54,930 nucleotides of DNA, from positions 1-54,930 of the forward strand of contig USGP01000007.1 of assembly GCA_900554315.1 (NCBI GenBank), read 5' to 3'. This stretch comes from an uncultured Mycoplasmatota bacterium (GTDB lineage: Bacteria; Bacillota_I; Bacilli_A; RF39; UBA660). The position numbers and the translations under genes are program-made. The notes under the pieces are model-generated. The model was not told the origin of the DNA and ran no database searches. It worked only from the letters and a program-made list of their open reading frames with translations. Below are positions 42,003-50,288 of this stretch, in pieces (position 1 is the stretch's first letter; the number at the start of each line of letters is the position of its first letter).

Positions 42003-42666
42003 ACAAATTATTGATAAAGATTACTGGGTTCAACAGATGTATTTAAAAAACAATTTGGTTATGATGACATCTAATGATTTAATTGATGCTTGTCACACTC
42101 CTGATTATTGTCAGTTTTTCTTACATAATTTGTTATTGTTGATCGAAGAAGAACCGGGTTTTTTGTTATCTGGTGAAGAAGAGGAAGATTCTTTTGATAA
42201 TGTATTAGAAAAAGCTGACAAGACTATAAATTCCGTTAGGTTTCAATATCAAAAGGATTCTTTATATGATACTTTTAATGATGTTATTATACAGTTAAAT
42301 ATGTTAAAGTGTATGTCAGACTTTCAACGTTTATCTAGACAATTACATTATTTATCTTATCAAGAGGATTGTCGTTGTAAAAAGTTTTACAGCACTTCTG
42401 AATTATTACGTGCCAATGCTAATGATATTTTTGTTTATAAAACATTTCAAGATGGATATCCATATTTACCTCATGATGAGTTAGTGTCTGGATTATATTA
42501 TTTTTCTTGTTGTTATCCTGAAATGTTTCAGAGTGAAGATTTTTATCAAAATTCTCAATCATTTTTGTTAGGACAGGAACAGGTTCCTTTTTATAAAAAG
42601 CGAGGTCCTGTATATCAATTGGCTCAAAAAACTAAATATATGATAGAAGGAATTCATAAGGACTAG
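41992..42666 (+). CDS. unknown soluble protein coupled to lon
   Basis: 224 residues from ATG 41992, which overlaps lon by 11 bases and uses GGTGGTAG inside lon as ribosome site; earlier in-frame starts inside lon lack one. It is acidic, mostly helical, with a Glu-rich patch near 50-65, several Cys, and no membrane segment or known motif. Overlap with lon suggests shared expression. Family not recognised. Confidence 0.7.
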   Translation: MNHKQIIDKDYWVQQMYLKNNLVMMTSNDLIDACHTPDYCQFFLHNLLLLIEEEPGFLLSGEEEEDSFDNVLEKADKTINSVRFQYQKDSLYDTFNDVIIQLNMLKCMSDFQRLSRQLHYLSYQEDCRCKKFYSTSELLRANANDIFVYKTFQDGYPYLPHDELVSGLYYFSCCYPEMFQSEDFYQNSQSFLLGQEQVPFYKKRGPVYQLAQKTKYMIEGIHKD

Positions 42667-42684
42667 AAATAGTTCTTTTTTTTT
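42660..42684 (+). terminator. terminator after the lon operon
   Basis: GGACTA/TAGTTC stem (one G-U pair), GAAA loop, nine T. The TAG stop codon spans the stem-loop border. Confidence 0.75.
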
Positions 42685-42718
42685 ATTTTTTTCATATATT
42701 TTTTCTAGGAGGGATTAG

Positions 42719-43447
42719 ATGAAAAAAGTCATTTCTTTTGATAAAACATTAGAATTTAAAACTATGGTTGGTGAGGTTACATCTATTTCTATTGATCCGC
42801 AATTAGATTTTTCTGAGGATGGTTCTGTTTCTGGAGAATTAATTATTGCTGGAAAGTATAAGTTAACTAGTGCTTCTCGATTGGAGGATGATTTTTCTTT
42901 TCGAGTACCGGTAGAAATCGTTTTAACAGAAAATTTGGAGGAAGACACTCGAGAAGTTCGTCTTGATGATTTTCGATATGATCTTTTGGATGATGCTTTA
43001 GTTTGTCATATTGATTTGCTTATTGAAGGGGTTGAGAAAATTGAGGAAGATGTTCGAGAACAAGAAGTAGATGTTGATTCTTCAAGTGAGTTAATAAACA
43101 GAGATGAGGCGTTAGAAAATACAACAGATAACTTTCTTGATCCAGCAGTAGTAGAGGAACAGGTAATTGTTAGTAATAATCAGGAAAAATCTATGCAACA
43201 AATGAATGTGGAACAAGAATTAGAAAAAAATGCGGAGCAGCAAGAAAATGTAACATCGTTGTTTTCTTCTTTTAAAGATAGTGATGAAACATTTGCTACT
43301 TATAGTGTTTATATAGTAAGAGAAAATGATACAGTTGAATCTATTATGAAACAATACCAAGTTAATCGTGAAAACTTAGAAGAGTATAACGATTTGTCTA
43401 GTATTGCTGTAGGTTCTAAGATTATTATTCCTAAAGTATATGAATAA
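42719..43447 (+). CDS. spoVID: SpoVID-like spore coat morphogenetic protein
   Basis: 242 residues. Residues 1-75 match the SpoVID/DUF3794-type beta domain (KTMVGEVTSISIDP, VSGELIIAGKYKLT, FSFRVPVEIVL). The middle is an acidic, Gln/Glu-rich linker. The C-terminal 45 residues are a LysM domain (YIVRENDTVESIMKQY, then IAVGSKIIIP). SpoVID drives coat encasement of the forespore in Bacillus. The identification is supported by the overlapping ysxE-like gene, the same pair as in Bacillus. AGGAGGG precedes ATG 42719. A CATATATT box at 42693-42700 resembles a sigma-E -10. Confidence 0.85.
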   Translation: MKKVISFDKTLEFKTMVGEVTSISIDPQLDFSEDGSVSGELIIAGKYKLTSASRLEDDFSFRVPVEIVLTENLEEDTREVRLDDFRYDLLDDALVCHIDLLIEGVEKIEEDVREQEVDVDSSSELINRDEALENTTDNFLDPAVVEEQVIVSNNQEKSMQQMNVEQELEKNAEQQENVTSLFSSFKDSDETFATYSVYIVRENDTVESIMKQYQVNRENLEEYNDLSSIAVGSKIIIPKVYE

Positions 43448-44297
43448 ATTTTCGTATGTTTTTGGTGATAAAATTATTGAAAATGATAAAGGAAAATTTT
43501 TTATTACCCCAAAATGTAATGATAAGAATAAAATTTTTGAATATTTAGAGCAAAAAAAATTTCCATATTTTTTGCCTGTCATTTACGATTCTAGTAGACA
43601 TTATGAAATGTATCCTTATATTGAAGAAAATAAGTTAGTAGAAGATAAGGCTATAGATTTCGTTCATATCTTAAGTTTATTACATATAAAAACGACAACT
43701 TACAGAGAAGTTGTGTTAGATGATGTGGAAAAGTTGTATCAGTCTTTATCAAAAAAGATAGAAAAAAAATCTCATGATTACCAGGTGTTGCAAAATCAGT
43801 TTGAGCAGCATGTTTATATGAGTCCAGATGAGTATTTGTTTATGCGAAATATAAATCTATTTTATGATAGTTTAAATATGGCCAGAATGTATTTAGAAGA
43901 ATGGAAATCTTTGAAAGAAAATAATAGTCAAGAACGTGTCGTTTTTTTGCATGGAAAACCAAGTCTTTCTTCTTTTATTGATATTGATAACCCGTATTTT
44001 ATTCATTGGGATTTATCTCATAAAGGATATGTTATTTATGATTTTTTGTTTTTTTATCAAACAGATTTTGATGTTGTAGAGATGGAATCTTTATTTCAAA
44101 TTTATCAAACTAAATATCCTTTTATGCAAGATGAAATGTATTTATTTTATTGCTATTTGTTATTGGGGAAGGATTTTGATTTTAGTCATAGTTACTATGA
44201 GAATACATTGATTATTCAAAAAATGATTCAGTATTTAGAGAAGACGAGGGAGTTCGTTTTAAAACAGAATCAGAAAGATCAAGAAACAAATGAATAA
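43440..44297 (+). CDS. ysxE: CotS/YsxE-family spore coat kinase-like protein
   Basis: 285 residues, overlapping the spoVID-like stop by eight bases. It has the aminoglycoside-phosphotransferase-like layout of the CotS family: an N-terminal beta region (FFITPK), HVKT-like helix, then VVFLHGKPSLSSF where the catalytic HGD loop would be, and FIHWDLSHKGYVIYDF supplying a late Asp. The usual catalytic Asp after HG is replaced, so kinase activity is doubtful. In Bacillus, spoVID and ysxE are also neighbours. Confidence 0.8.
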   Translation: MNKFSYVFGDKIIENDKGKFFITPKCNDKNKIFEYLEQKKFPYFLPVIYDSSRHYEMYPYIEENKLVEDKAIDFVHILSLLHIKTTTYREVVLDDVEKLYQSLSKKIEKKSHDYQVLQNQFEQHVYMSPDEYLFMRNINLFYDSLNMARMYLEEWKSLKENNSQERVVFLHGKPSLSSFIDIDNPYFIHWDLSHKGYVIYDFLFFYQTDFDVVEMESLFQIYQTKYPFMQDEMYLFYCYLLLGKDFDFSHSYYENTLIIQKMIQYLEKTREFVLKQNQKDQETNE

Positions 44298-44471
44298 AAA
44301 TTCTATTAATAAAATGATAGCATTTAACCTAGTTGTTATAAAAATTAAGAGAATAATTTGATAAAAAATGATAATTAGAATTGCAATGATTAATAGAAGA
44401 TATAATATATTATTTCTTCTTTTTTGTTTGCAATAATTACAACGACAAAAAAGGTTGTGCTTTGTTTTCAT
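44259..44471 (-). CDS. small membrane protein with N-terminal Cys motif
   Basis: 70 residues. The N-terminus is basic with FCRCNYC (CxCxxC), followed by two long Ile/Leu-rich helices. On the minus strand an excellent AGGTGATAAT leads directly into the ATG, and ACTATAAT just upstream could be its -10. It overlaps the end of the ysxE-like gene by 39 bases, convergently. The ribosome site supports a real gene despite low-complexity sequence. Function unknown. Confidence 0.55.
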   Translation of the reverse strand: MKTKHNLFCRCNYCKQKRRNNILYLLLIIAILIIIFYQIILLIFITTRLNAIILLIEFLFICFLIFLILF

Positions 44472-44520
44472 ATTATCACCTATTATAGTTTATGAAAATT
44501 AATTTTTTTGGTTATTTAGA

Positions 44521-44550
44521 TTGACATTTCTGTTGAAATTTTATTATAAT
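44521..44550 (+). promoter_or_regulatory. perR promoter
   Basis: Perfect TTGACA, 18-base spacer, TATAAT. The operator palindrome follows immediately downstream. Confidence 0.8.
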
Positions 44551-44553
44551 ATT

Positions 44554-44572
44554 ATTGATAATTATTATCAAT
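44554..44572 (+). promoter_or_regulatory. Fur-type operator in the perR promoter
   Basis: A perfect 9-1-9 inverted repeat. Its core at 44556-44570, TGATAATTATTATCA, is an exact match to the 7-1-7 Fur box of Bacillus (TGATAATnATTATCA). It lies between the -10 box and the ribosome site, where bound repressor would block transcription, so autoregulation is likely. Confidence 0.82.
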
Positions 44573-44584
44573 AAGGATGTGCGT

Positions 44585-44962
44585 ATGAATACTAGAAATA
44601 CATGGCAAAAACAACTTATTTATGACACTTTATGTAAAATGTCTTCTCATCCAACTATGACTGAATTATATGATGAAGTTGTTCAAAATGATTCTTCAAT
44701 TGGACAAGCGACTGTTTATCGAAATGTTTCTAAACTAGTTGATGAAGGAAAAATATGTAAAGTGATTACAAAGGATGGAGCTTTTCATTATGACGCAAAT
44801 TGTATGAAGCATGCTCATTTTTTATGTACAAAATGTCATCGATTGTATGATTTGTATGATATAGATTTTTCATCTATTATGAAAGTGATGAAGAAGAATT
44901 CTTCTTTTGTAACTTTAGATGCTTATGTTTTGATTGAGGGTATTTGTAATCATTGTCGATAA
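44585..44962 (+). CDS. perR: PerR-like Fur-family metalloregulator
   Basis: 125 residues from ATG 44585 (AAGGA upstream). An N-terminal winged helix (HPTMTELYDEV, then GQATVYRNVSKL for DNA contact) is followed by a short dimer domain with two CxxC zinc pairs (Cys81/84 and Cys121/124). Candidate regulatory-metal ligands line up with PerR: His22, Asp70 (in HYDAN), His76, His78 and Asp89. Asp at position 70 is the PerR-type choice, while its operator looks Fur-type. The rubrerythrin gene is next. It could be a PerR with altered specificity or a dual regulator. Confidence 0.85.
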   Translation: MNTRNTWQKQLIYDTLCKMSSHPTMTELYDEVVQNDSSIGQATVYRNVSKLVDEGKICKVITKDGAFHYDANCMKHAHFLCTKCHRLYDLYDIDFSSIMKVMKKNSSFVTLDAYVLIEGICNHCR

Positions 44963-44980
44963 TTATTGATTAATAATTAT
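44959..44980 (+). repeat. perfect 9-4-9 inverted repeat, candidate operator upstream of rubrerythrin
   Basis: ATAATTATT, four bases, then its exact complement. It starts at the perR stop codon and ends nine bases before the rubrerythrin -35. The left half with its preceding G (GATAATTATT) is also part of the perR operator. No T-run follows, so it is not a classic terminator. It may be a regulator site or a weak hairpin. Confidence 0.5.
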
Positions 44981-44989
44981 AATAGATTG

Positions 44990-45018
44990 TTGATATACTT
45001 TGTCATTTGTGTTATTCT
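44990..45018 (+). promoter_or_regulatory. rubrerythrin promoter
   Basis: TTGATA, 17-base spacer, TATTCT with upstream TG (TGTTATTCT). A 60-base leader follows. Confidence 0.75.
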
Positions 45019-45079
45019 ACAGGTGATAAGTATTAAGGAGCATTCTTTAATATTAATTTAGAAGAAAGAAGGTTTTGTA

Positions 45080-45622
45080 ATGGAATTAAAAGGAAGTAAA
45101 ACTGAACAAAATTTAATGACTGCTTTTGCAGGAGAGAGTCAAGCTAGAAATAAATATACATTCTATGCTAGCAAAGCTCGTAAAGACGGATATGAACAAT
45201 TAGCTGCTATTTTTGAGGAAACTGCTAATAATGAAAAAGAACACGCTAAATTATGGTTTAAGGAATTACATGGTGGAGAAATTCCTGAAACTACAATTAA
45301 CTTAGAAGATGCAGCAGCTGGTGAAAACTATGAATGGACTGATATGTATAAAAACTTTGCTGCTGAAGCTAGAGAAGAAGGATTTACTAGAATTGCTATG
45401 CTTTTTGAGAAAGTTGGCGAAATTGAAAAGGAACATGAGAAGAGATACTTAACATTACTTCATAATATTAGAGATGATAGAGTATTTAAGAAGGATGGAG
45501 ACAAAATTTGGGTATGCCGCAATTGTGGTTATGTATACACTGGTAAAGAAGCTCTTGAAGTTTGTCCAGTTTGTGCTCATCCAAAGAGTTTTATGGAAGT
45601 TAAAGCAGATAATTATGAATAA
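45080..45622 (+). CDS. rbr: rubrerythrin
   Basis: 180 residues. A four-helix diiron domain carries the Glu/His ligand motifs (FAGESQARNKY, EETANNEKEHAK, EAREEGF, EKVGEIEKEHEKRY). A C-terminal rubredoxin-like domain has CRNCGYVY and CPVCAHP. It reduces hydrogen peroxide in anaerobes. This and the adjacent PerR-like regulator suggest an anaerobic life with oxidative-stress defence. GAAAGAAGG lies before ATG 45080. Confidence 0.96.
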   Translation: MELKGSKTEQNLMTAFAGESQARNKYTFYASKARKDGYEQLAAIFEETANNEKEHAKLWFKELHGGEIPETTINLEDAAAGENYEWTDMYKNFAAEAREEGFTRIAMLFEKVGEIEKEHEKRYLTLLHNIRDDRVFKKDGDKIWVCRNCGYVYTGKEALEVCPVCAHPKSFMEVKADNYE

Positions 45623-45625
45623 AAG

Positions 45626-45652
45626 AAATAGCCTTATGGGCTATTTTTTTTG
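45626..45652. terminator. rubrerythrin terminator, possibly bidirectional
   Basis: AAATAGCC/GGCTATTT stem, 5-base loop and eight T. Plus-strand A-residues on the left could serve the minus-strand ORF that ends in it. Confidence 0.88.
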
Positions 45653-45903
45653 TATAAAAAGTATAGATAGGAAAGTGTTGCTGAAAATACAATAATACTA
45701 TTTATTAGTAATCTTTCTTCATTGTTTTCTATGGTTTTATCTGTTATATAAATAAATAATAAGGTAATTATTGTAATTTTCCATTTTATTTTTTGTTCTT
45801 CTTGTTTTAGTGTGTAAGGATTTAGATTTTTACAGTCTATTTCTTTTTTAATACTTATAAAAAATATAGAACTTATTGTTATCCAGATTGGAAGACTTTT
45901 CAT
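45634..45903 (-). CDS. possible small membrane protein
   Basis: 89 residues, with two or three hydrophobic stretches separated by a charged loop (KEIDCKNLNPYTLKQEEQK). It fills an otherwise 300-base gap between rubrerythrin and the U32 gene and stops inside the terminator. No Shine-Dalgarno sequence is seen before its ATG, so the call is tentative; a pseudogene or chance ORF is possible. Confidence 0.4.
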   Translation of the reverse strand: MKSLPIWITISSIFFISIKKEIDCKNLNPYTLKQEEQKIKWKITIITLLFIYITDKTIENNEERLLINSIIVFSATLSYLYFLYKKNSP

Positions 45904-45935
45904 AGTTTAGTATATGTTTTATTTTATTGTTTTTA

Positions 45936-45944
45936 TGATATAAT
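45936..45944 (+). promoter_or_regulatory. extended -10 promoter for the U32 gene
   Basis: TGATATAAT followed 16 bases later by the start codon, with GGTGATG as ribosome site between. Confidence 0.6.
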
Positions 45945-45959
45945 GATAGCGGTGATGTT

Positions 45960-48143
45960 ATGAAAAAACATGAGCTTTTAGTACCTGTTGGTGGTATGGA
46001 ATGTTTAAAACAAGCTATTGCAAATGGAGCAGATGCTGTTTATGGTGGATGTCAAAACTTTGGTGCTAGAAAATATGCTAAAAATTTTACAAATGAAGAA
46101 ATTATAGAGGCTATTCGTTTATGTCATTTATATGATGTAAAATTTTATGCAACGATGAATACATTAGTAAAAGATTCAGAAGTTCCATCTTTTTTAGGTC
46201 AAATAGAATTTTTATATCAACAGGGTGTCGATGCTGTAATTATGCAGGATTTTGGAATGATTTCCTATGTTTTAAAGCGATATCCTAATTTAGAGGTACA
46301 TGCTTCTACACAATTTAATAATTCATCATATGATGTTGTAAAAATGCTTTATGATATGGGAGTAAAGAGAGTAGTACTTTCTAGAGAATTATCTCTTGAT
46401 GAAATAGAGGATATTAATGTTCCTATTGAAAAAGAAGTCTTTATTCACGGTGCTTTATGTATTTCATATTCTGGCTGTTGTTTGATGAGTTCGATGATTG
46501 GTGGTCGTAGTGGAAATCGTGGTGAGTGTGCAGGATCTTGTAGATTACCATATCAATTGTATTATCGTGATCAATTGCAAAAGGATACGGCTTATTTGCT
46601 TAGTACGAAAGAGTTGAATACTAGTTATTCTTTTCGTGATTTGTTAAATAGTGATATTTATAGTTTTAAAATTGAAGGTAGGATGAAAAGCCCTGAGTAT
46701 GTAGGATTTATTACGCGGTTATATCGTCATTTAATAGATTTTGATGGTGATACAACTGGATTAGATTTAGAGACAGAAAAACTAAAAACTATTTTTAATC
46801 GTGAATTTACTTCTGGTCATTTATTTCATTGTAGTACGGATGAACTTATGAACACTGTTAGTCCTAATCATATCGGTCTTCCTATTGGGAAGGTTCTTTC
46901 TGTTACTGATAGTAAGATTCAGATACATCTTGATAAAGATTTACATCAAGGAGATGGTATTCGCTTTTTAAAGAGTGGAAAAGGCTTTATTATAAATTAT
47001 TTGTACGATAGTAATGGTTTATTGGTTTCTAATGTTTCAAAAGGAAATATATGTTTTATTGATAATAAGGTTGGTCTTACTGATAATGATTTGGTTTCTA
47101 AAACTTCAGATTTTCTTTTAATGCAAGAAATGCAAAAATTACCTGCTAGGTCTATTGCTATTACATTTTTAGTTAAAGCTTTTGTTGGAAAACCATTTTT
47201 TGTAGAAATTAGTGATGGTACTAGAAAATTTCAAGTTGAAGGAAGTATAGTGCAAGAATCTATTACTTCTCCTGTTAGTGAACAACGTATACGTGCCCAA
47301 TTGGAAAAATTAGGTGGGACTCCATTTATTAGTCAAGCAACAGTTATTCAGATGGACCATAATATTTTTATTCCATTGCGTGAAATTAATGAGCTACGTA
47401 GAGTTTTAGTTCAAAAATTATTAGTTGCTAGAATGTCACCAAGGTATCAACCAGAAATAAAGCCAGTCACTTTTGAACGTTTACAGTTATCAACTAATTA
47501 TGCTAAGACTGCATTGGTTTATACAAAGGAGCAATTAGAGGCTTGTATGAATTTAAAATTTAGTCAAATTTATACTCCCAATTTAAATCTTTATAAAGAA
47601 TATTATCGAAATAGTGCCATTTATTATGCTGTTCCAAGGTGTCGATTACATGTTGAGGAGGAATTGCAGGAACAAAATTTAGTTCGTGACTTTTGTGATT
47701 TTTCTTATCAAGATAATATTGTAGGTGATTATTCTTTTAATGTTTATAATATTTATACGGCTTATTATTTATTTCAACTTGGACTTTCTAAACTTACTAT
47801 GTCAGTTGAACTTTCAGTTCCAGAAATACGTAATTTTGTCCAATATTTTGAAAAAGCATTTGGATGTAGTCCTAATATAGAAGTTATTGGTTATGGAAGA
47901 GTGGAAGATATGATTATTAAAGATAATATTTTAAATTTAAAAGAGGATAATTATCAATATCATTTGTTAGATTTACGTCAAAGACAATTTCCTGTTTTTT
48001 ATTCTAATGGGGTAACCACGATTTTAAATTTTCAATCTCAGTCTGCTGATTATTTATCATTACAGGATGTTGCATCTATTCGATATCAATTTTTTTCTGA
48101 ATCTTCTGATGAAGTTTTAAATGTTGTAAAAAAGAGCGAATAA
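45960..48143 (+). CDS. rlhA: RlhA-type U32 protein with DUF3656 region
   Basis: 727 residues. The N-terminal U32 domain (LLVPVGGMECLKQAI, GADAVYGG) carries the signature EVFIHGALC near 160, then SGCC and GECAGSC, the Cys set linked to Fe-S binding. The long C-terminal half fits the U32 plus DUF3656 architecture of RlhA, which makes 5-hydroxycytidine in 23S rRNA in E. coli. It is clearly distinct from the shorter trhP2 here. Function in this organism is inferred from the family. Confidence 0.82.
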   Translation: MKKHELLVPVGGMECLKQAIANGADAVYGGCQNFGARKYAKNFTNEEIIEAIRLCHLYDVKFYATMNTLVKDSEVPSFLGQIEFLYQQGVDAVIMQDFGMISYVLKRYPNLEVHASTQFNNSSYDVVKMLYDMGVKRVVLSRELSLDEIEDINVPIEKEVFIHGALCISYSGCCLMSSMIGGRSGNRGECAGSCRLPYQLYYRDQLQKDTAYLLSTKELNTSYSFRDLLNSDIYSFKIEGRMKSPEYVGFITRLYRHLIDFDGDTTGLDLETEKLKTIFNREFTSGHLFHCSTDELMNTVSPNHIGLPIGKVLSVTDSKIQIHLDKDLHQGDGIRFLKSGKGFIINYLYDSNGLLVSNVSKGNICFIDNKVGLTDNDLVSKTSDFLLMQEMQKLPARSIAITFLVKAFVGKPFFVEISDGTRKFQVEGSIVQESITSPVSEQRIRAQLEKLGGTPFISQATVIQMDHNIFIPLREINELRRVLVQKLLVARMSPRYQPEIKPVTFERLQLSTNYAKTALVYTKEQLEACMNLKFSQIYTPNLNLYKEYYRNSAIYYAVPRCRLHVEEELQEQNLVRDFCDFSYQDNIVGDYSFNVYNIYTAYYLFQLGLSKLTMSVELSVPEIRNFVQYFEKAFGCSPNIEVIGYGRVEDMIIKDNILNLKEDNYQYHLLDLRQRQFPVFYSNGVTTILNFQSQSADYLSLQDVASIRYQFFSESSDEVLNVVKKSE

Positions 48144-48209
48144 TTTATTTTCTTGTGTTAAAATTCATACTTTTATGATAAAATAGTTTTAGATAGGAAG
48201 TGATAAATA

Positions 48210-48743
48210 GTGAATAAAAAGACTGAAGAAGAGAAGGTTATACCTAAAAAAAATTATATTATTCTAGTAGTTTTATTTGTTGCTATTATTGCGTTAGTTT
48301 TGTATTTGTGTGATTTATATCATGTTTATGATGAACATCAACGAGAGATTCCAGTTATTAGAGGAACTTTATATGAAATTCAACCTGATGAGCTAGAACA
48401 TTTTATTATGGAAAACCCTACAACTGTAATTTATATGTGTACCGCTGCTAATGAGACATGTCGTGATTATGAAAAGGATTTGAAAAAGTTGGTTGAAAAA
48501 GATGAATTACAAGAAAGTATCATTTATGTAAATTTGAGTAATGTTGATCAGAACCAATTCGTTGATTCTTTTAATGCAGCATATCCATATCGGGTTACTT
48601 TGAAAAAGCATTATCCTGCATTTGTTGTATTTGAAGATGGTGATGTTACTGCTATGTTACAGGCTAATAAGAATGAGAAACTTTCTATTTCAGATACTGA
48701 ACAATTTATTAAAATGAATAAGATTGAAAAATTAGGAGAGTAA
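48210..48743 (+). CDS. membrane-anchored thioredoxin-fold protein
   Basis: 177 residues, GTG start with AGGAAGTGAT upstream. One N-terminal helix (about 16-37), then an extracytoplasmic thioredoxin-like domain: TVIYMCTAANETC puts two Cys seven apart instead of CxxC, and YPAFVVFEDGD is the cis-Pro strand. It may be a redox or adhesion-like exported protein. Given many Cys-rich exported proteins in this window, a link to disulfide handling is conceivable but not shown. Confidence 0.72.
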   Translation: MNKKTEEEKVIPKKNYIILVVLFVAIIALVLYLCDLYHVYDEHQREIPVIRGTLYEIQPDELEHFIMENPTTVIYMCTAANETCRDYEKDLKKLVEKDELQESIIYVNLSNVDQNQFVDSFNAAYPYRVTLKKHYPAFVVFEDGDVTAMLQANKNEKLSISDTEQFIKMNKIEKLGE

Positions 48744-48753
48744 TCTCCTTTTT
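48734..48753 (+). terminator. weak terminator-like hairpin
   Basis: AGGAGA/TCTCCT stem with a GTAA loop and only four to five T. The T-run is short, so read-through into trmL is likely. Confidence 0.4.
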
Positions 48754-48768
48754 GTTAGGAGGAATTTT

Positions 48769-49290
48769 ATGAATCATATTGTTTTGTTTGAACCAGAGAT
48801 TCCACAAAATACTGGTAATATTATGCGTACTTGCGTTGCAACTGGATCTAAGTTGCATTTAATTAAACCTTTTGGTTTTTCTTTGGATGATGCTCATTTA
48901 AAAAGAGCGGGAGTTAATTATTTAGATAAATTACATTATGAGGTATATGAAAGCTTTGATGATTTCGTTTCAAAAAATCCTGGAACTTATTATTATTTTA
49001 CTAGATATGGGAACAAGCCACACTCTAGTTTTGATTATAGTAATTCTAATGGAGAAAACTTATATTTTATCTTTGGAAAGGAGTCTACTGGTATTCCTAA
49101 AGAAATTTTACAAAAAGATTTAGATCATTGCATGAGAATTCCAATGACTGCCGATGTTAGAGCATTAAATGTTTCTAATAGTGTTGCTATTGTTATTTAT
49201 GAGGTATTACGTCAACAAAATTATAAAGGTTTATTATTTACAGAGCCTTCTGATGAGGGACATAAAGGTGCTGATTATTTGGAAAAGTAA
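48769..49290 (+). CDS. trmL: tRNA (cytidine(34)-2'-O)-methyltransferase TrmL
   Basis: 173 residues, a minimal SPOUT methyltransferase. Motifs: EPEIPQNTGNIMRTC at the start, LYFIFGKESTGIP, and the knotted C-terminus MRIPMTADVRALNVSNSVAI that binds S-adenosylmethionine. It methylates the ribose of the wobble base in certain tRNA-Leu. AGGAGG precedes ATG 48769. Confidence 0.95.
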   Translation: MNHIVLFEPEIPQNTGNIMRTCVATGSKLHLIKPFGFSLDDAHLKRAGVNYLDKLHYEVYESFDDFVSKNPGTYYYFTRYGNKPHSSFDYSNSNGENLYFIFGKESTGIPKEILQKDLDHCMRIPMTADVRALNVSNSVAIVIYEVLRQQNYKGLLFTEPSDEGHKGADYLEK

Positions 49291-49294
49291 ATTT

Positions 49295-49320
49295 GCAAAC
49301 TGGGATGTTTGCTTTTTTTT
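49295..49320 (+). terminator. trmL terminator
   Basis: GCAAAC/GTTTGC stem, 6-base loop, eight T. Confidence 0.88.
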
Positions 49321-49337
49321 ATGTGTTACGTTATAAT
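49309..49337 (+). promoter_or_regulatory. promoter of the TtcA-type gene, overlapping the terminator
   Basis: TTGCTT, 17-base spacer, TATAAT. The -35 box is built from the descending arm and T-run of the trmL terminator. Confidence 0.6.
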
Positions 49338-49370
49338 CGTAATGTTTATTAATTACTAGAGGTGTTGAAT

Positions 49371-50186
49371 ATGTTATCGAGGAAAGAAGAAATAGAAAGA
49401 AGTATTATTACAGCGTTTAGAAAAGAAATTTGGCGACCTTTTACAAAAGCTGTTAGAGATTATCAACTTATTCAGGAAGGAGATAAAATTGCAGTTTGTA
49501 TTTCTGGGGGAAAAGATTCTATGTTATTAGCTAAATGCATTGAAGAATTGAAAAAGCATGGAAGAGTTAATTTTGATGTTTGTTATATTGTTATGAATCC
49601 GGGTTATCGTTCTGAGATATATCATCAAATTTTGGATAATGCCAAATTGTTAGGCATTGATATACAAGTGTTTTCCTCAAATATTTTTGATGTGGTTGAT
49701 TCACAATCTTCTTCTCCTTGTTATTTATGTGCTAGAATGCGTCGCGGTTTTTTATATGCTAGAGCTCAAGAGTTGGGGTGTAATAAGATTGCATTAGGAC
49801 ATCATTTTGATGATGTAATTGAAACGATTTTATTATCTGTTTTTTATGCTGGTGAGTATAAAAGCATGCCACCTAAATTAAAAAGCGAAAATTTTTCTGG
49901 TATGGAATTAATTAGACCATTATATTTAGTTAGGGAGGCATCTATTGTTCGTTGGGCAAAATATAATGATTTACATTTTATCAATTGTGCTTGCAAATTT
50001 ACCGACTCTAAGGAAAATCATTCTAAGAGGAGTGAAATAAAACAACTTATTACAGAATTAACTAAAGATAATCCTAATGTTGCATTTAATATTTTTAAAT
50101 CATCAGAAAATGTAAATGTTGGTACTATTTTAGGTATTAAGGAAAATGGTAAAAAGGTTAGTTTTTTGGACAGATATGACAAATAA
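49371..50186 (+). CDS. ttcA: TtcA-family tRNA thiolase
   Basis: 271 residues from ATG 49371 (AGAGGTG six bases upstream; the GTG at 49362 is in the ribosome site). PP-loop SGGKDS near residue 44 binds ATP. CYLCARMRRG gives the first two Fe-S Cys, GHHFDDVIETIL follows, and CACKF supplies the third Cys region, all as in TtcA, which makes 2-thiocytidine 32 in tRNA with a [4Fe-4S] cluster. The target position in this organism is not certain. Confidence 0.85.
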   Translation: MLSRKEEIERSIITAFRKEIWRPFTKAVRDYQLIQEGDKIAVCISGGKDSMLLAKCIEELKKHGRVNFDVCYIVMNPGYRSEIYHQILDNAKLLGIDIQVFSSNIFDVVDSQSSSPCYLCARMRRGFLYARAQELGCNKIALGHHFDDVIETILLSVFYAGEYKSMPPKLKSENFSGMELIRPLYLVREASIVRWAKYNDLHFINCACKFTDSKENHSKRSEIKQLITELTKDNPNVAFNIFKSSENVNVGTILGIKENGKKVSFLDRYDK

Positions 50187-50238
50187 CTAGCTTTTTTTAA
50201 TGCTTTTCTTTAAAATCGTGATAATGTTAATAAAATAT

Positions 50239-50269
50239 TGAATAAAAAATTTCCTTTTATCTCATAACG
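50239..50269 (+). promoter_or_regulatory. candidate sporulation-sigma promoter of sigG
   Basis: TGAATA, an 18-base spacer, then CATAACG, 19 bases before ATG 50289. The -35 and the CATA part fit forespore sigma (F/G) promoters; the end of the -10 is imperfect. No good sigma-A promoter was found in this gap. Confidence 0.4.
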
Positions 50270-50288
50270 AAGATGAAAGGAGCTTTTT

